Origin: Lachnospiraceae bacterium
GTDB lineage: Bacteria > Bacillota > Clostridia > Lachnospirales > Lachnospiraceae
Reading direction: 5' to 3'
NCBI GenBank assembly: GCA_910574195.1
Contig: CAJTBF010000007.1
Location: forward strand, 112,215 to 176,214
DNA: 64,000 nt
Below the pieces are notes generated by a model. That model did no database searches. It saw only the letters and a program-made list of their open reading frames with translations, and was not told the origin of the DNA. The translations under genes and the position numbers were made by a program. Positions 1-9,818 of the stretch are shown in pieces (the first letter of the stretch is position 1; each line of letters opens with the position of its first letter).

Positions 1-662
1 ACCAGTCCGTACTTCCGGATTCGGGACGCCACAACCTCCTGATCATCCAGGGTCGTGGCACAGAGCACATTCTCATCCATAATCTCTTCGATCAGCCTGG
101 ATTCTCCCGCCGTCAGCAGATCCTTCACGTCAATCACACCGATCAAACGCCGCTTTTCCGTCACGTAACAGGTATAGATCGTCTCCTTATTGATTCCTAC
201 CTGCCGGATCTTCCGGATGGCTTCCTCCACTGTCATCTCTTTCCGCAGACTGATATAGTCCACGTTCATGATGCTTCCGGCGCTGTCTTCCGGATACTGC
301 AGAAGTACATTGATCTTTTTGCGGGTATCCTCGTCCGTCGCCATCAAAAGACGATCCACCACATTGGCCGGAACCTCTTCCAGTACATCCACGGTATCGT
401 CCACCTGCATCTCGTCCATGACTTCTTCCAGCTCGGAGTCCGTCAGCGTATTGATCAGATATTCCCGCATATCGCTGTTCATATCTGTGAATACTTCCGC
501 CGCTTCCTCTTTTGCAAGAAGACGGAAAATCAGGATCATCTGTTTTTCATGAAGATCTTCCAAAATCTCTACAACGTCCACAGGATGCACGGTCTCCAAT
601 AATTCTTTTAATTCCTTAAACTTTCGTTCCTCCAGCAAGGCAAGTATCTGTTCGTTTTTCAT
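1..662 (-). CDS. mgtE: Magnesium transporter MgtE, N-terminal part (runs off left edge)
   Basis: Amino-terminal 220 residues of an MgtE-family Mg2+ channel; the membrane pore domain lies outside the window. Visible is the cytoplasmic part: the helical, acidic MgtE_N domain (about residues 10-130, with phrases such as VHPVDVVEILED and EEVPANVVDRLL) followed by the first CBS domain (starting near EDSAGSIMNVDYISLR). In this family both domains bind Mg2+ and close the pore when cytosolic Mg2+ is high. ATG 662 is preferred over ATG 668 because AGAGGG lies nine bases before it, whereas only three bases would separate it from ATG 668. It is divergent from tmcAL with about 150 bp between the two starts. 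No Mg2+ riboswitch is evident in that short gap. The family call is firm. Confidence 0.93.
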   Translation of the reverse strand, partial: MKNEQILALLEERKFKELKELLETVHPVDVVEILEDLHEKQMILIFRLLAKEEAAEVFTDMNSDMREYLINTLTDSELEEVMDEMQVDDTVDVLEEVPANVVDRLLMATDEDTRKKINVLLQYPEDSAGSIMNVDYISLRKEMTVEEAIRKIRQVGINKETIYTCYVTEKRRLIGVIDVKDLLTAGESRLIEEIMDENVLCATTLDDQEVVASRIRKYGL

Positions 663-752
663 TTCCATGCACCCTCTTTCTGTGATCTGTGTCTCCCGGT
701 TCGTCCAAACCCTCCTTTGATACATACCCATCCGGGTATTCTTTCCCTTTTC

Positions 753-781
753 TTGGTTTTTTCTGTCTTTTATAGTATAAT
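753..781 (+). promoter_or_regulatory. Promoter of tmcAL
   Basis: TTGGTT (753-758), 17 bp spacer, TATAAT (776-781), about 30 bp before the tmcAL start and just after a 16-bp palindrome of the form ATACCC-N4-GGGTAT (724-739). Sigma-A type promoter by sequence only. Confidence 0.65.
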
Positions 782-812
782 GGTTCTCAAAAAGATATAC
801 AAGGAGTTTCTG

Positions 813-2177
813 ATGAAAATTGTCGGGTTAATTGCGGAATACAATCCTTTTCACAACGGTCATACATACCATATCCAAAAGGCCAAAGAAATTACCGGCG
901 CCGATTACGCCGTCGTCATCATGAGCGGAGATTATGTGCAGAGAGGAACTCCTGCCATCATGCCGAAGCGCCTCCGGGCAGATATGGCGCTGCACTGCGG
1001 TGCAGCAGCTGTTTTTGAGCTTCCGGTCTGTTACGCCACAGGCAGTGCGGAATTATTCGCCTTCGGTGCAGTCTCTTTTCTGGAGCAGCTCGGCATCGTC
1101 GACACACTTTGTTTTGGCAGCGAATGCAGCGATCTGAAAAAGCTGCAGACTCTTGCAAATATTCTTTTGGACGAACCGGACATATATCGTTCCCGTTTAA
1201 AAGCCTGTCTAAAACAGGGAACTCCTTTTCCTGCCGCCCGACAGAATGCGCTTGCCTCCTGTCTGCATTCCACGGAGGATGCCGCTCTCCTTACACACCC
1301 CAATAATATTCTGGGCATAGAATACCTAAAGGCGCTCCGCCGTCTGCACAGCCGGATTGTTCCCTGTACGATCCAACGCAAAGGCGCGCCCTATCATCAG
1401 CAAACATTGCATGCTTCCCACAGTTCCGCCTCCGCCATCCGTACACTTCTGACTTCCGCCTGTCCTGACGTCTCCTGTACGGGAAAAGAAGCGCCGCTTC
1501 CCTCCGGCAAAACGATCTGCCGGAACACTGCCGGACCGGCACTTTCTTTCGGACCGGTTTCCGGGAAAGCAAAAACACCGCCTTTCTCCTTCGAAATCCT
1601 CCGTCAAAAACTGAATGGACAGGTTCCCGCATACTGTATGAAGCAGCTGCAGGCATATTACAACGTAGCTTACCCCGTCACAGAAGACGATTTTTCTCTC
1701 CTTTTAAAATACCGGCTACTGCAGATACCGCCGAGCCAATTCTCCTCCTATGCCGACGTCTCCGAAGAACTGGCGAACCGGATCGTCAGACAGTCGGATC
1801 AATTTCTACGCTATGCACAATTTTGTAATCTCCTGAAAACAAAAGAAATTACCCGCGCCCGAATCAGCCGTTCCCTGCTGCACATTCTTCTGGACATCAA
1901 AAAAGATGCGCTCGAGGATTTTTTGAAAAACGGCCCCCATTTTTATGCGCATCTCCTTGGATTCCGGAAAGACTCTGCCCATATTCTTCCGGCAATTGCA
2001 AAAAAAAGCCGACTGCCGCTGCTGACAAAGCAACGGCAGCGGGACGCTCTCTCCCCTATCGGCCAAACCATGCTGCTGCATGATACCTTCGCATCAAATC
2101 TCTATGCTTCTGTTGTCACAGACAAATTTCATACCGCCTTTGAAAATGAATTCCGTCAGGCAGTTCAAAAAATCTGA
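813..2177 (+). CDS. tmcAL: tRNA(Met) cytidine acetate ligase TmcAL (YlbM/UPF0348 family)
   Basis: Cytoplasmic enzyme that activates acetate with ATP and acetylates the wobble cytidine (ac4C34) of elongator tRNA(Met). The 454-residue product begins MKIVGLIAEYNPFHNGH, the nucleotidyltransferase-like signature (GLIAEYNPFHNGH) that defines the family, followed by VIMSGDYVQRGTPAI and FGSECSDL motifs typical of TmcAL. Length is slightly above the usual ~400 because of a poorly conserved stretch (about residues 215-260). The start at 813 has AAGGAG seven bases upstream; an upstream extension to 717 lacks a binding site and is hydrophobic noise over the promoter. Monocistronic, and convergent with degV. 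Confidence 0.92.
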   Translation: MKIVGLIAEYNPFHNGHTYHIQKAKEITGADYAVVIMSGDYVQRGTPAIMPKRLRADMALHCGAAAVFELPVCYATGSAELFAFGAVSFLEQLGIVDTLCFGSECSDLKKLQTLANILLDEPDIYRSRLKACLKQGTPFPAARQNALASCLHSTEDAALLTHPNNILGIEYLKALRRLHSRIVPCTIQRKGAPYHQQTLHASHSSASAIRTLLTSACPDVSCTGKEAPLPSGKTICRNTAGPALSFGPVSGKAKTPPFSFEILRQKLNGQVPAYCMKQLQAYYNVAYPVTEDDFSLLLKYRLLQIPPSQFSSYADVSEELANRIVRQSDQFLRYAQFCNLLKTKEITRARISRSLLHILLDIKKDALEDFLKNGPHFYAHLLGFRKDSAHILPAIAKKSRLPLLTKQRQRDALSPIGQTMLLHDTFASNLYASVVTDKFHTAFENEFRQAVQKI

Positions 2178-2195
2178 ACCAACCTGACGGATCAG

Positions 2196-2226
2196 CTAAC
2201 AGTGAGGCCGAAGGCTGAACTGTTAG
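2196..2226. other. Intergenic hairpin between convergent tmcAL and degV
   Basis: Perfect arms CTAACAGT (2196-2203) and ACTGTTAG (2219-2226) with an inner GGCC/GGCT pairing. There is no clear T-run on either side, so it is a hairpin rather than a certain terminator. TAACAG...CTGTTA arms recur upstream of the HAD gene (about 8972-9003). Confidence 0.5.
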
Positions 2227-2248
2227 GAATGATTGATTGATATGCAGA

Positions 2249-3112
2249 TTATATCCTTACTTTTTTGGAACAGGTCACCGCCATGGAACCTGCACCGATA
2301 TGACATGCTACGCTGAGCGACAGCGGCGCTTCCATGATCTCATACTGTGGAAAACGTGCATGGATCTCCGCTCTCCACTCCGCTGCCTCCTCTTTTCCGC
2401 ATGTATAAGCCATCCCCAGAATCAGATCCTCCTCGTTTCCGGCAAACCGCTCCCTCATGTCCTTCTCCACGGCATTTAACATGGTGCGTTTCGCCGCTTT
2501 CCATCCCCGCACTTTTGCAAAAGCATCCAGCTTTTCTCCCTGGATCTGCAGAACCGGCTTCAGATTCAGCACCGTTCCCAGCGCCGCGGCCGCCGGTGTT
2601 ATTCTCCCGCCTTTCTTCAGATATTTCAGGGTATCCACGGTAATATAAATCGTGGACTGAAATTTTTCTTCCTCCAAAACCTCCTTGATCTCTGCCGCCG
2701 TCTTTCCCGCATCACGCAGATGCATGGCATCCAGAACAGACAATTCCTGAGTTACGGAAATCCGCTGATTATTTACCACCTGCACCCGTCCGTCATACTC
2801 GGCTGCCAGGGAAATTGCCGTCTCACAGGAACTGCTCAGACCGCTGGACATGGGAATGTGCACCACTTCGTCATATTCTTTGAGCAGCCCGTCCCAAAGA
2901 TCCATCACATCCCCCGGCGACGGCTGCGAGGTCGAGATATCCGCATCCTCCGCCAGACGCTGGTAGAACTCTTCCTGCGTCAGCGTAATATCTTCAAAAA
3001 ACAATTCTTCATTGATATAAAAAGGCATCGGAAGGACCGAAATTCCCATCTCCTTTCCTTTTGCCTGGGTAATTCCACTGTTACTGTCCGTTACAATTGC
3101 TATCTTCCCCAT
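2249..3112 (-). CDS. DegV family fatty-acid-binding protein
   Basis: DegV proteins bind a single long-chain fatty acid and, as FakB subunits, present it to the kinase FakA for phosphorylation. The 287-residue product opens with KIAIVTDSNSGI (the TDS motif), contains STSQPSPGD and MSSGLSSSCETA (binding-pocket serines), and VDTLKYLKKGGRIT followed by LNLKPVLQI, all standard for the family over its full length. ATG 3112 is chosen over an adjoining TTG because AAGGAGGG (3119-3126) is spaced six bases away. No FakA gene is in the window. It sits 14 bp downstream of the UPF0210 gene, so it may share that transcript. Confidence 0.92.
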   Translation of the reverse strand: MGKIAIVTDSNSGITQAKGKEMGISVLPMPFYINEELFFEDITLTQEEFYQRLAEDADISTSQPSPGDVMDLWDGLLKEYDEVVHIPMSSGLSSSCETAISLAAEYDGRVQVVNNQRISVTQELSVLDAMHLRDAGKTAAEIKEVLEEEKFQSTIYITVDTLKYLKKGGRITPAAAALGTVLNLKPVLQIQGEKLDAFAKVRGWKAAKRTMLNAVEKDMRERFAGNEEDLILGMAYTCGKEEAAEWRAEIHARFPQYEIMEAPLSLSVACHIGAGSMAVTCSKKVRI

Positions 3113-3126
3113 CAATTGCCCTCCTT

Positions 3127-4497
3127 CTAATTCTTAAAACTATGAATCGGAGCCGGAATTCGCCCCTGTCTGTCAATAAACGCGCCACAGCCAAACTCAT
3201 TTACCGGAATCACCGGCGCATACCCCAGAAGTCCGCCGAATTCCGCGGTATCCCCCACCTCTTTCCCAATCACCGGAATGAGGCGGACTGCCGTCGTCTT
3301 CTGATTCACCATTCCGATTGCCATCTCATCCGCAATCATTCCGGAAATCGTACTGGCCGGCGTCTTCCCCGGAATGGCAATCATATCCAGGCCTACCGAA
3401 CACACACAGGTCATGGCTTCCAGTTTTTCTAATGTAAGCGCGCCCTGCCGCACTGCGTCGATCATCCCCTGATCTTCACTGACCGGAATAAAGGCTCCGC
3501 TGAGCCCACCCACATAGGAGGATGCCATCACACCGCCTTTTTTTACCTGATCATTGAGCATGGCCAATGCTGCCGTAGTGCCCGGCGCCCCCACACGCTC
3601 CAGACCGATCTCTTCCAGAATCTCCGCCACACTGTCCCCCACCGCCGGTGTGGGCGCCAGGGACAAATCCACAATTCCAAACGGAATTCCAAGCCTTTTC
3701 GAAGCTTCACCCGCCACAAGCTGGCCTACACGGGTTACTTTAAACGCCGTCTTTTTGATGGTCTCGCAAAGTTCTTCAAATCCTTTTCCCCGGACTGCTT
3801 CTATGGCCTTTTTCACCACGCCCGGACCGCTGACACCCACATTGATCACGGCGTCCGCCTCGGTCACGCCGAGAAAAGCGCCGGCCATAAAAGGATTATC
3901 ATCCGGCGCATTGCAAAAAATGACCAGCTTGGCGCATCCCAGAGAATCCCGTTCCTTTGTCGCCTCAGCCGTCGCTTTCACAATCTGCCCGCAAAGCCGT
4001 ACCGCGTCCATATTAATCCCCGCTTTTGTAGAACCCACATTCACGGAACTGCAGATCCGCTCTGTCTCTGCAAGCGCCTGCGGAATCGAACGGATCAAAT
4101 TCTCATCACCGGGAGTCATTCCTTTCGATACCAGCGCGGAATACCCGCCGATAAAATTCACACCCACTTCTTTCGCCGCCCGATCCAATGTTCTGGCAAT
4201 CGTCACAAAATCTTCCGGACTTTTACAGGCGCTTCCTCCGATCAGCGCAATCGGCGTAATGGAAATCCGCTTGTTCACAATCGGAATCCCGAATTCCTTT
4301 TCGATCTCCTGCCCGGTACTGACCAGATTCTTTGCAACCGTCGTAATCTTCTCATAAATTTTCCGATTCAGAACCTCCAGATTGGAATCCATACAATCCA
4401 GCAGGCTGATTCCCAGTGTAATGGTCCGCACATCCAGATTCTCATGCTCGATCATCTTATTTGTCTCGGACACTTCATACATATTAATATTCATCAT
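3127..4497 (-). CDS. UPF0210 / PFL family protein (DUF711)
   Basis: A 456-residue cytoplasmic protein of the UPF0210 family, which shares a fold with glycyl-radical (PFL-like) enzymes but has no established reaction. Family phrases are plain: [58 protein letters not shown] at the C-terminus. AGAGG precedes the start by nine bases. It follows the ACT-domain gene by 14 bp. The pair ACT-domain (UPF0237) + UPF0210 is a conserved two-gene unit in Firmicutes, which suggests the ACT protein regulates or partners the larger protein, possibly in response to an amino acid; that role is inference. Confidence 0.9.
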   Translation of the reverse strand: MMNINMYEVSETNKMIEHENLDVRTITLGISLLDCMDSNLEVLNRKIYEKITTVAKNLVSTGQEIEKEFGIPIVNKRISITPIALIGGSACKSPEDFVTIARTLDRAAKEVGVNFIGGYSALVSKGMTPGDENLIRSIPQALAETERICSSVNVGSTKAGINMDAVRLCGQIVKATAEATKERDSLGCAKLVIFCNAPDDNPFMAGAFLGVTEADAVINVGVSGPGVVKKAIEAVRGKGFEELCETIKKTAFKVTRVGQLVAGEASKRLGIPFGIVDLSLAPTPAVGDSVAEILEEIGLERVGAPGTTAALAMLNDQVKKGGVMASSYVGGLSGAFIPVSEDQGMIDAVRQGALTLEKLEAMTCVCSVGLDMIAIPGKTPASTISGMIADEMAIGMVNQKTTAVRLIPVIGKEVGDTAEFGGLLGYAPVIPVNEFGCGAFIDRQGRIPAPIHSFKN

Positions 4498-4511
4498 CGC
4501 TGTTTTCCTCT

Positions 4512-4784
4512 TTATAATCTGTGCATTTTTTCAAAGATCTCCTCACGCTGGCAGTGAATGCTGACGCCGATCTCCTCTCCCAGTTTCGCCAGTTCGTCAC
4601 AGAGAACTGTAAATTCCTGATCTTTCGCCGTCACATCCACAATCATCATCATATTAAAATAGCCCTGCACGATCGTCTGACTGATATCCAGAATATTGAT
4701 TCCATTATCCGCCAGATAGGTACACACCTTCGCAATAATTCCCACCGTATCTTTCCCCAGCACTGTTACGATACATTTTCTCAT
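4512..4784 (-). CDS. ACT domain-containing regulatory protein (UPF0237)
   Basis: A 90-residue protein made almost wholly of one ACT domain (small-molecule, usually amino-acid, sensing fold). The sequence [20 protein letters not shown] with [11 protein letters not shown] and [10 protein letters not shown] matches the free-standing UPF0237 (Gcv regulator-like) subgroup at its usual length. The start at 4784 has GGAG upstream; an upstream extension to 4811 is not needed. First gene of a two-gene unit with the UPF0210 gene. Ligand unknown. Confidence 0.9.
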   Translation of the reverse strand: MRKCIVTVLGKDTVGIIAKVCTYLADNGINILDISQTIVQGYFNMMMIVDVTAKDQEFTVLCDELAKLGEEIGVSIHCQREEIFEKMHRL

Positions 4785-4813
4785 ACTCTCTGCTCCTTTT
4801 TGTTCTCTCATAT

Positions 4814-5611
4814 CTAAAATGATAAAATCTCCGACCTCTCGTCCCGCTTTGCCACGGTCATATTGAGTTCCTCGCCCCGATATGTATTCTCCCCCAATGT
4901 CACTTCCAGCTTTACCGTCTCGTACGCCAATCGGGGATAATTATTTTCCCTGCTCAAATGGCCCAGAACAATATACTGCAGACCATCATGTAGTATATCA
5001 CAAAGAAGCCGGCCTGACAATTCATTTGATAAATGTCCTCTTTCCCCCAGAATCCGCTGCTTCAAATAGTAGGGATATCCCCCTACTTCCAGCATATGTA
5101 CGTCGTGATTCGCCTCCAGAAGCACCGCATCCAGCCCTTGCAGCCTGTCCACCACGTAAGCGTCATATTTCCCCAGATCCGTGGCCACTGCCGCCGCTTT
5201 TTTCCCACACGTAATCCGATACCCGCAGGGCGCGTTGGCATCATGGGACACCGAAAAGGGATGCACAAGAAGATCGCCCAGCAAAAACTCCTGATCGGTC
5301 TGAATCGGATGCAGCAGCCCTTCCGGCAGCTTCCCCAGACTGGAAGAACTTTGAATCCCCTCGATGGTTCCCTGTGTGGCATAAATGGGAACTTTATACT
5401 TTCTGCTGAACACCCCCAATCCCTGAATATGATCCGAATGTTCATGGGTCACCAAAATCCCCTTCAACTCTTCTCCCTTGATCTCCAGATCTTTCAGTCC
5501 TGCGTCAATCCTCTTTTTACTGATTCCTGTATCCACTAACAGATGCGTCTGTTCGCTTCCTATATAAATACAGTTGCCGCTGCTTCCACTGGCAATACTG
5601 CACATTCTCAT
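4814..5611 (-). CDS. MBL-fold hydrolase, WalJ/YycJ-like
   Basis: Metallo-beta-lactamase fold protein of 265 residues. It carries the zinc-binding signature THEHSDHIQGL (H-x-H-x-D-H), a further metal aspartate/histidine region (EANHDVHMLEVG) and GHLSRENNYP near the end, the pattern of the WalJ/YycJ group linked to cell-wall/DNA-replication coordination in Bacillus. In Bacillus the gene lies with walRK; here it lies with coaE and polA, so the physiological role is uncertain. Its ATG overlaps the stop of coaE (ATGA, 5608-5611), implying translational coupling in a polA-coaE-walJ-like operon. Confidence 0.85.
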   Translation of the reverse strand: MRMCSIASGSSGNCIYIGSEQTHLLVDTGISKKRIDAGLKDLEIKGEELKGILVTHEHSDHIQGLGVFSRKYKVPIYATQGTIEGIQSSSSLGKLPEGLLHPIQTDQEFLLGDLLVHPFSVSHDANAPCGYRITCGKKAAAVATDLGKYDAYVVDRLQGLDAVLLEANHDVHMLEVGGYPYYLKQRILGERGHLSNELSGRLLCDILHDGLQYIVLGHLSRENNYPRLAYETVKLEVTLGENTYRGEELNMTVAKRDERSEILSF

Positions 5612-6189
5612 AGTCGTTCTCCTATCTGTTCCTTTGTATGGGCAAACGGCCCGTTATTATCAATCCTGACCGTACACGATGTCTCAAATCGTTCTTCCGG
5701 AGGCTGTGCCGCCATCATGCGAAATGTCTGCTCTTTCGTATATCCCCGTGATGCTTCCAGCCGTGCCATCCGAATGGAGTCTTTCACATGAATATACCAG
5801 ATTTCCTGACAGATCTCTTCGTATCCCGCGTCCGGCAGCAACGCCGATTCGATGATATAGAGCTCCGTCTTTTCCTTTCTTTTCTTTTCCAGATCCTTCC
5901 ATACCCAACGCTTCACCTCCGGGTGCACGATGGCGTTCAGCAGTGCCAGCCTGCTGTGATCGGAAAACACCAGTTCTCCCAGTTTTCTCCGGTCCAGTTC
6001 CCCGTCCGCACCCAAAATTCCTGTGCCAAACGCATCTACAATCCTTTTAAAACATTCCGTTCCACTTCGCTGCAATTGCCTGGCCACTTCGTCCAACTGA
6101 CAGATTTCGGCCTGATATTCCTCTTTTAAAAATTGCAGAATGGTACTTTTTCCTGTACCGACTCCGCCTGTAATTCCGATCACTCTCAT
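5608..6189 (-). CDS. coaE: Dephospho-CoA kinase
   Basis: Last step of coenzyme A synthesis: ATP-dependent phosphorylation of the ribose 3'-hydroxyl of dephospho-CoA. The 193-residue protein starts MRVIGITGGVGTGKST, a P-loop with Thr where many CoaE have Ser, and continues with CQLDEVARQLQ (family usually DAD.IA..L) and IVHPEVKRWV, normal for length and order. ATG 6189 is preferred to an upstream start at 6246 because the P-loop begins at residue 5-8 in CoaE proteins and an AGGCGGG site precedes it. It lies 13 bp downstream of polA and overlaps the next gene by four bases. Confidence 0.93.
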   Translation of the reverse strand: MRVIGITGGVGTGKSTILQFLKEEYQAEICQLDEVARQLQRSGTECFKRIVDAFGTGILGADGELDRRKLGELVFSDHSRLALLNAIVHPEVKRWVWKDLEKKRKEKTELYIIESALLPDAGYEEICQEIWYIHVKDSIRMARLEASRGYTKEQTFRMMAAQPPEERFETSCTVRIDNNGPFAHTKEQIGERL

Positions 6190-6202
6190 CTTGTCCCGCC
6201 TG

Positions 6203-8818
6203 CTATTTTGCCTCATACCAGTTCTCTCCGGTATGCATATCCACAATCAACGGCACCAGCAGATCCGCCGCCTGCTCCATCTGCTCTTTCAAAATCACTT
6301 TCACTTCTTCCACTTCTTCCATATCTGCTTCAATCAGCAGTTCGTCGTGCACCTGCAGAATCAATTTGGATTTCAGTTTTCTTTTTTTCAGTTCCCGGCT
6401 TACTCCGATCATTGCAATTTTGATGACGTCTGCTGCAGTTCCCTGAATGGGCGCGTTCATGGCCACCCGTTCTCCGAAACTGCGCTGCATAAAATTACTG
6501 GATTTCAGCTCCGGTACCGGCCTGCGGCGTCCAAACAATGTTACAACATACCCGTTCTCCTTTGCATGCGCCACCTGCTCGTCCAGAAACTGCTTGATGC
6601 CCGGATAAGTCTCGAAATAATTTTCAATATACTGTGCCGCCTCTTTTCTCGTAATACTTAAGTCCTGGCTCAACCCAAAAGAACTGATTCCATATACGAT
6701 TCCGAAATTGACCGCTTTCGCGTTTCGTCTCTGCAAAGCCGTCACATCCTCAAACGGAACATGAAATACCTGGGATGCGGTAATTCGATGAATATCCTGC
6801 GCCTCCCGATATGCCTGAATCAACTGCGGATCTCCGGAACAATGCGCCAGAATCCGTAATTCGATCTGAGAATAATCCGCATCCACAAATACGCATCCCT
6901 CGCAGGGCACAAAGACTTTTCGAATGAGCCGTCCCAGTTCCATTCGAACCGGAATGTTCTGCAGATTCGGGTCCGTACTGCTGATTCGTCCCGTGGCGGT
7001 GATTGTCTGATGAAACTTTCCATGAATCCGCCCGTCGAAGCCAATGAAGTTAGCCAGCCCGTCCGCATAGGTGGATTTCAGTTTCGACATCTGGCGGTAT
7101 TCCAAAATTTTCTCCACCAATGGATGCTCCGGCGCCAGTCTCTCCAGTACATCCGCCGCCGTGGAATATCCGGTCTTCGTCTTTTTTCCTCCCGGCATTC
7201 CCAGATGTTCAAAGAGGACAACCCCCAGCTGCTTCGGAGAGTTAATATTGAACCGCTCCCCCGCCAGATCATAAATTTCCTTTTCCAGCTCCACGATCCG
7301 TGTCCCCAGCTTATCGCCGTATTCTTTTAACGCCTCTCCCTCAATCTGGACGCCTGCACGTTCCATCTCATACAGGACGAACAAAAGCGGCATTTCAATC
7401 TCCCAAAACAGCTTCTTCATCCCGGCTTCCTCCAGCTTTTGTAAAAGCGGTTTTGCCGCAGCAAATGCCGTATAAGCTTCATAGCAGACTTTCGTCTGCT
7501 TCTCCGTCTTTTCCTCAATCAAAAGCTGCAGTTGTTCCCTTGCCACATCCTCGTACATATAATCGCTTTTCAGAGGATTCAAAAGATAGGCCGCCACGGC
7601 GGCATCCATACAATGTTCCGGCGCTGATATGGAAAGTTCCGGCAAATATTTTTTCAGGCCAAACATTACGAAACATTCTGCCGTATCCGCCACTTCCCCC
7701 AGTTCTCTCAGCAAATAGTCCATATCCGTCTCCATATCGCACGGAATAGAAACAATCTGATCCATTCCATAACAGAGGGCAATTCTTCCATAACCGGACG
7801 CATGGGCAAACAGGGGAAGGACGTTTCCGTCTTCCTCAGAAATTGCCGCGCCCACGACTTTCGCCTTTTTTGCCTCTGCAAAAACGCGAAGAATCTCTTC
7901 CCGATCCGTCACTTCCCGAAAATGACGCTGCACTTTATTCTCTTCCGTTTCCACATCAAACCGGCTAAGTAGATTACGAAACTGCAGTTTTTGAAAACAG
8001 GCATACGCCTCTTTTGTATACGGATTGGAAAACCGGGCTTCTTCCAGATCAAAGGAAATATCCGCATGCGTCTCGATGGTAGCCAGTACTTTACTCATAC
8101 GGGCCTGCTCCCAGTATTCTTTCAGATTCTTACTGGCTCTGGGGGGCTTCACTTCCTCCGCATGAGCGTACGCACTCTCGATGGAACCATACTCCTGAAT
8201 GATCTTTGTCGCCGTCTTCTCCCCCACGCCCGGCACACCCGGTATATTATCCGATGCATCTCCCATCAATGCTTTTACGTCAATAAATTCTGACGGTGTC
8301 ACCCCGTATACGGATCGGACATCCGCCGCATAATAATCTTCCACTTCCGTACGGCCCTGTTTTGTCTTCGGAATACGGATCCTGACATGTTCTGTGGCAA
8401 GCTGCAGCGTATCCCGGTCCCCCGACAGGATGGTCACCTCCAATCCCTGCCCTTCACAGGCCACAGAAATGGTACCCAGCAGGTCGTCTGCCTCCAGACC
8501 GGCCTTTTCTACAATCGGAATCTGCATGGCACGCAGCACTTCCTTCATCACCGGGACCTGCTGCCGTAATTCCTCTGCCATCGGTTTCCTCGTTCCTTTA
8601 TAGGCTTCATACATCTTATGCCGAAATGTGGGGGCATGTACGTCAAAAGTTACAATCAGATATTCCGGCTTTTCCTCCTCCAGTATCTTAAACATGATAT
8701 TTAAAAATCCATAGATGGCATTCGTATGCAATCCTTCCGCATTGGTGAGATCCGGAACTCCATAAAACGCCCGGTTCAAAATACTGTGTCCGTCTATCAG
8801 AACAATCTTTTCACTCAT
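6203..8818 (-). CDS. polA: DNA polymerase I
   Basis: Repair and Okazaki-fragment polymerase, 871 residues. Domain order: 5'-3' exonuclease/flap nuclease (about 1-290, FDVHAPTFRHKMYEAYK, ILSGDRDTLQL, GDASDNIPGVPGVGEKTA), a 3'-5' exonuclease-like domain (about 300-470), and family A polymerase (about 480-871) with motif A DYSQIELRILAH, motif B RRNAKAVNFGIVYG and motif C QVHDELL. The proofreading domain reads AISEEDGNV where active enzymes have D-x-E, so proofreading is probably lost, as in Bacillus-type Pol I. GGAG upstream of ATG 8818. First gene of the operon with coaE and the MBL gene. Confidence 0.97.
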   Translation of the reverse strand: MSEKIVLIDGHSILNRAFYGVPDLTNAEGLHTNAIYGFLNIMFKILEEEKPEYLIVTFDVHAPTFRHKMYEAYKGTRKPMAEELRQQVPVMKEVLRAMQIPIVEKAGLEADDLLGTISVACEGQGLEVTILSGDRDTLQLATEHVRIRIPKTKQGRTEVEDYYAADVRSVYGVTPSEFIDVKALMGDASDNIPGVPGVGEKTATKIIQEYGSIESAYAHAEEVKPPRASKNLKEYWEQARMSKVLATIETHADISFDLEEARFSNPYTKEAYACFQKLQFRNLLSRFDVETEENKVQRHFREVTDREEILRVFAEAKKAKVVGAAISEEDGNVLPLFAHASGYGRIALCYGMDQIVSIPCDMETDMDYLLRELGEVADTAECFVMFGLKKYLPELSISAPEHCMDAAVAAYLLNPLKSDYMYEDVAREQLQLLIEEKTEKQTKVCYEAYTAFAAAKPLLQKLEEAGMKKLFWEIEMPLLFVLYEMERAGVQIEGEALKEYGDKLGTRIVELEKEIYDLAGERFNINSPKQLGVVLFEHLGMPGGKKTKTGYSTAADVLERLAPEHPLVEKILEYRQMSKLKSTYADGLANFIGFDGRIHGKFHQTITATGRISSTDPNLQNIPVRMELGRLIRKVFVPCEGCVFVDADYSQIELRILAHCSGDPQLIQAYREAQDIHRITASQVFHVPFEDVTALQRRNAKAVNFGIVYGISSFGLSQDLSITRKEAAQYIENYFETYPGIKQFLDEQVAHAKENGYVVTLFGRRRPVPELKSSNFMQRSFGERVAMNAPIQGTAADVIKIAMIGVSRELKKRKLKSKLILQVHDELLIEADMEEVEEVKVILKEQMEQAADLLVPLIVDMHTGENWYEAK

Positions 8819-9034
8819 ATGACTGTCTCCTATTCTTTGTTCTTCCGTTTCCCCTTCACACCTTACCGTCTCTTCGATCAGAAATAAACAGGAACAATTT
8901 TCCGCATATGAATTTAGTATACACTATTATTTTTCTTTTTAAAAGGGAATTTTTGTGGTATATTGAAAGCAGGGTAACAGGAAAGCCGACTACTGAACTG
9001 TTACAAGCAAAATAAAAATAACAGGAGAATTGTG
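8819..9034. other. Divergent intergenic region polA / HAD gene
   Basis: A 216-bp region. On the minus strand a TATACT-like -10 (complement of 8916-8921) could serve polA, but its -35 is poor. A TAACAG...CTGTTA inverted repeat (about 8972-9003) stands just before the HAD gene ribosome site. No promoter can be assigned firmly. Confidence 0.4.
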
Positions 9035-9694
9035 ATGAGCAGACAAAAATTAGATGGACTGTATCTCAGGGAGCTGGACGGAATTATTTTTGATGTGGAC
9101 GGAACTTTATGGGATTCCACGGAACCTGTGTCCAAAGCCTGGAATAATGCGCTTCAAAAAAATACCAACCTGGATCTTCGTCTGGACGCCAAACGGTTAT
9201 CCGAATTATTCGGAAAAACCATGACGGAAATCGCCGATCTTCTCCTGCCTTCCTATCCGCAGGAAGAACGGATGCCCATTTTACAATATTGCTATACTTA
9301 CGAAAATGAGTATCTGGAAACCCATCCCGGCACCATCTATGATCAGGTACCCGAAGTATTCCGGACGCTTGCAGAAAAAACAAATCTTTATATCGTAAGC
9401 AACTGTCAATGCGGATATATCGAAACATTTTTGAAAGCCTCCGGGCTTGGTTCTTATATCAAAGATCACCTCTGCTTTGGAGAGACACTGGTTTCCAAAG
9501 GACAAACCATCCGGATCCTGATGGAACATAATGGACTTAAACGGGCTGTTTATGTGGGGGATACCCAGGGGGATGCCGACGCCTGCATGGAAGCCGCCAT
9601 TCCTTTTATTTTTACCCGCTATGGATTTGGAACCGTACCGGATGCCAGATGGCAGATCGACCGGTTCTCTGATCTGCTGGAACTCCTGGACTAA
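9035..9694 (+). CDS. HAD-superfamily hydrolase (PGP/PgmB-like phosphatase)
   Basis: A 219-residue haloacid-dehalogenase-type phosphatase. Motif I is FDVDGTLWDS (catalytic Asp pair), motif II IVSNCQ, motif III lysine in VSKGQTI, and motif IV VGDTQGDADAC; the helical cap is between motifs I and II, as in subclass I. The substrate cannot be told from sequence; phosphoglycolate or sugar-phosphate phosphatases are the closest in layout. ATG 9035 is chosen over GTG 9032 because AGGAG (9023-9027) then sits seven bases away. Stands alone, followed by a hairpin terminator. Confidence 0.88.
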   Translation: MSRQKLDGLYLRELDGIIFDVDGTLWDSTEPVSKAWNNALQKNTNLDLRLDAKRLSELFGKTMTEIADLLLPSYPQEERMPILQYCYTYENEYLETHPGTIYDQVPEVFRTLAEKTNLYIVSNCQCGYIETFLKASGLGSYIKDHLCFGETLVSKGQTIRILMEHNGLKRAVYVGDTQGDADACMEAAIPFIFTRYGFGTVPDARWQIDRFSDLLELLD

Positions 9695-9730
9695 ATACCG
9701 GCTGCTTTTCCGTATATGACAGCACAAAAA

Positions 9731-9768
9731 TGCCCCATTGCCGGACAAAAATATCCGGCAATGGGGCA
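9731..9768. terminator. Hairpin terminator between convergent genes
   Basis: Perfect 15-bp arms TGCCCCATTGCCGGA / TCCGGCAATGGGGCA (9731-9745, 9754-9768). On the minus strand it is followed by TTTTTGTGCT, a good terminator for the small minus gene upstream. On the plus strand only CTCTTTAC follows, so termination of the HAD gene here is weaker. Confidence 0.75.
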
Positions 9769-9818
9769 CTCTTTACAGGGATGTTCCCCGGACGGCCCGT
9801 CCACCTGATTTTACAGCC

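Noticed and set aside
669..812. Magnesium (M-box) riboswitch before mgtE
   Set aside because: The gap is too short and is used by the divergent tmcAL promoter; no M-box features were seen.
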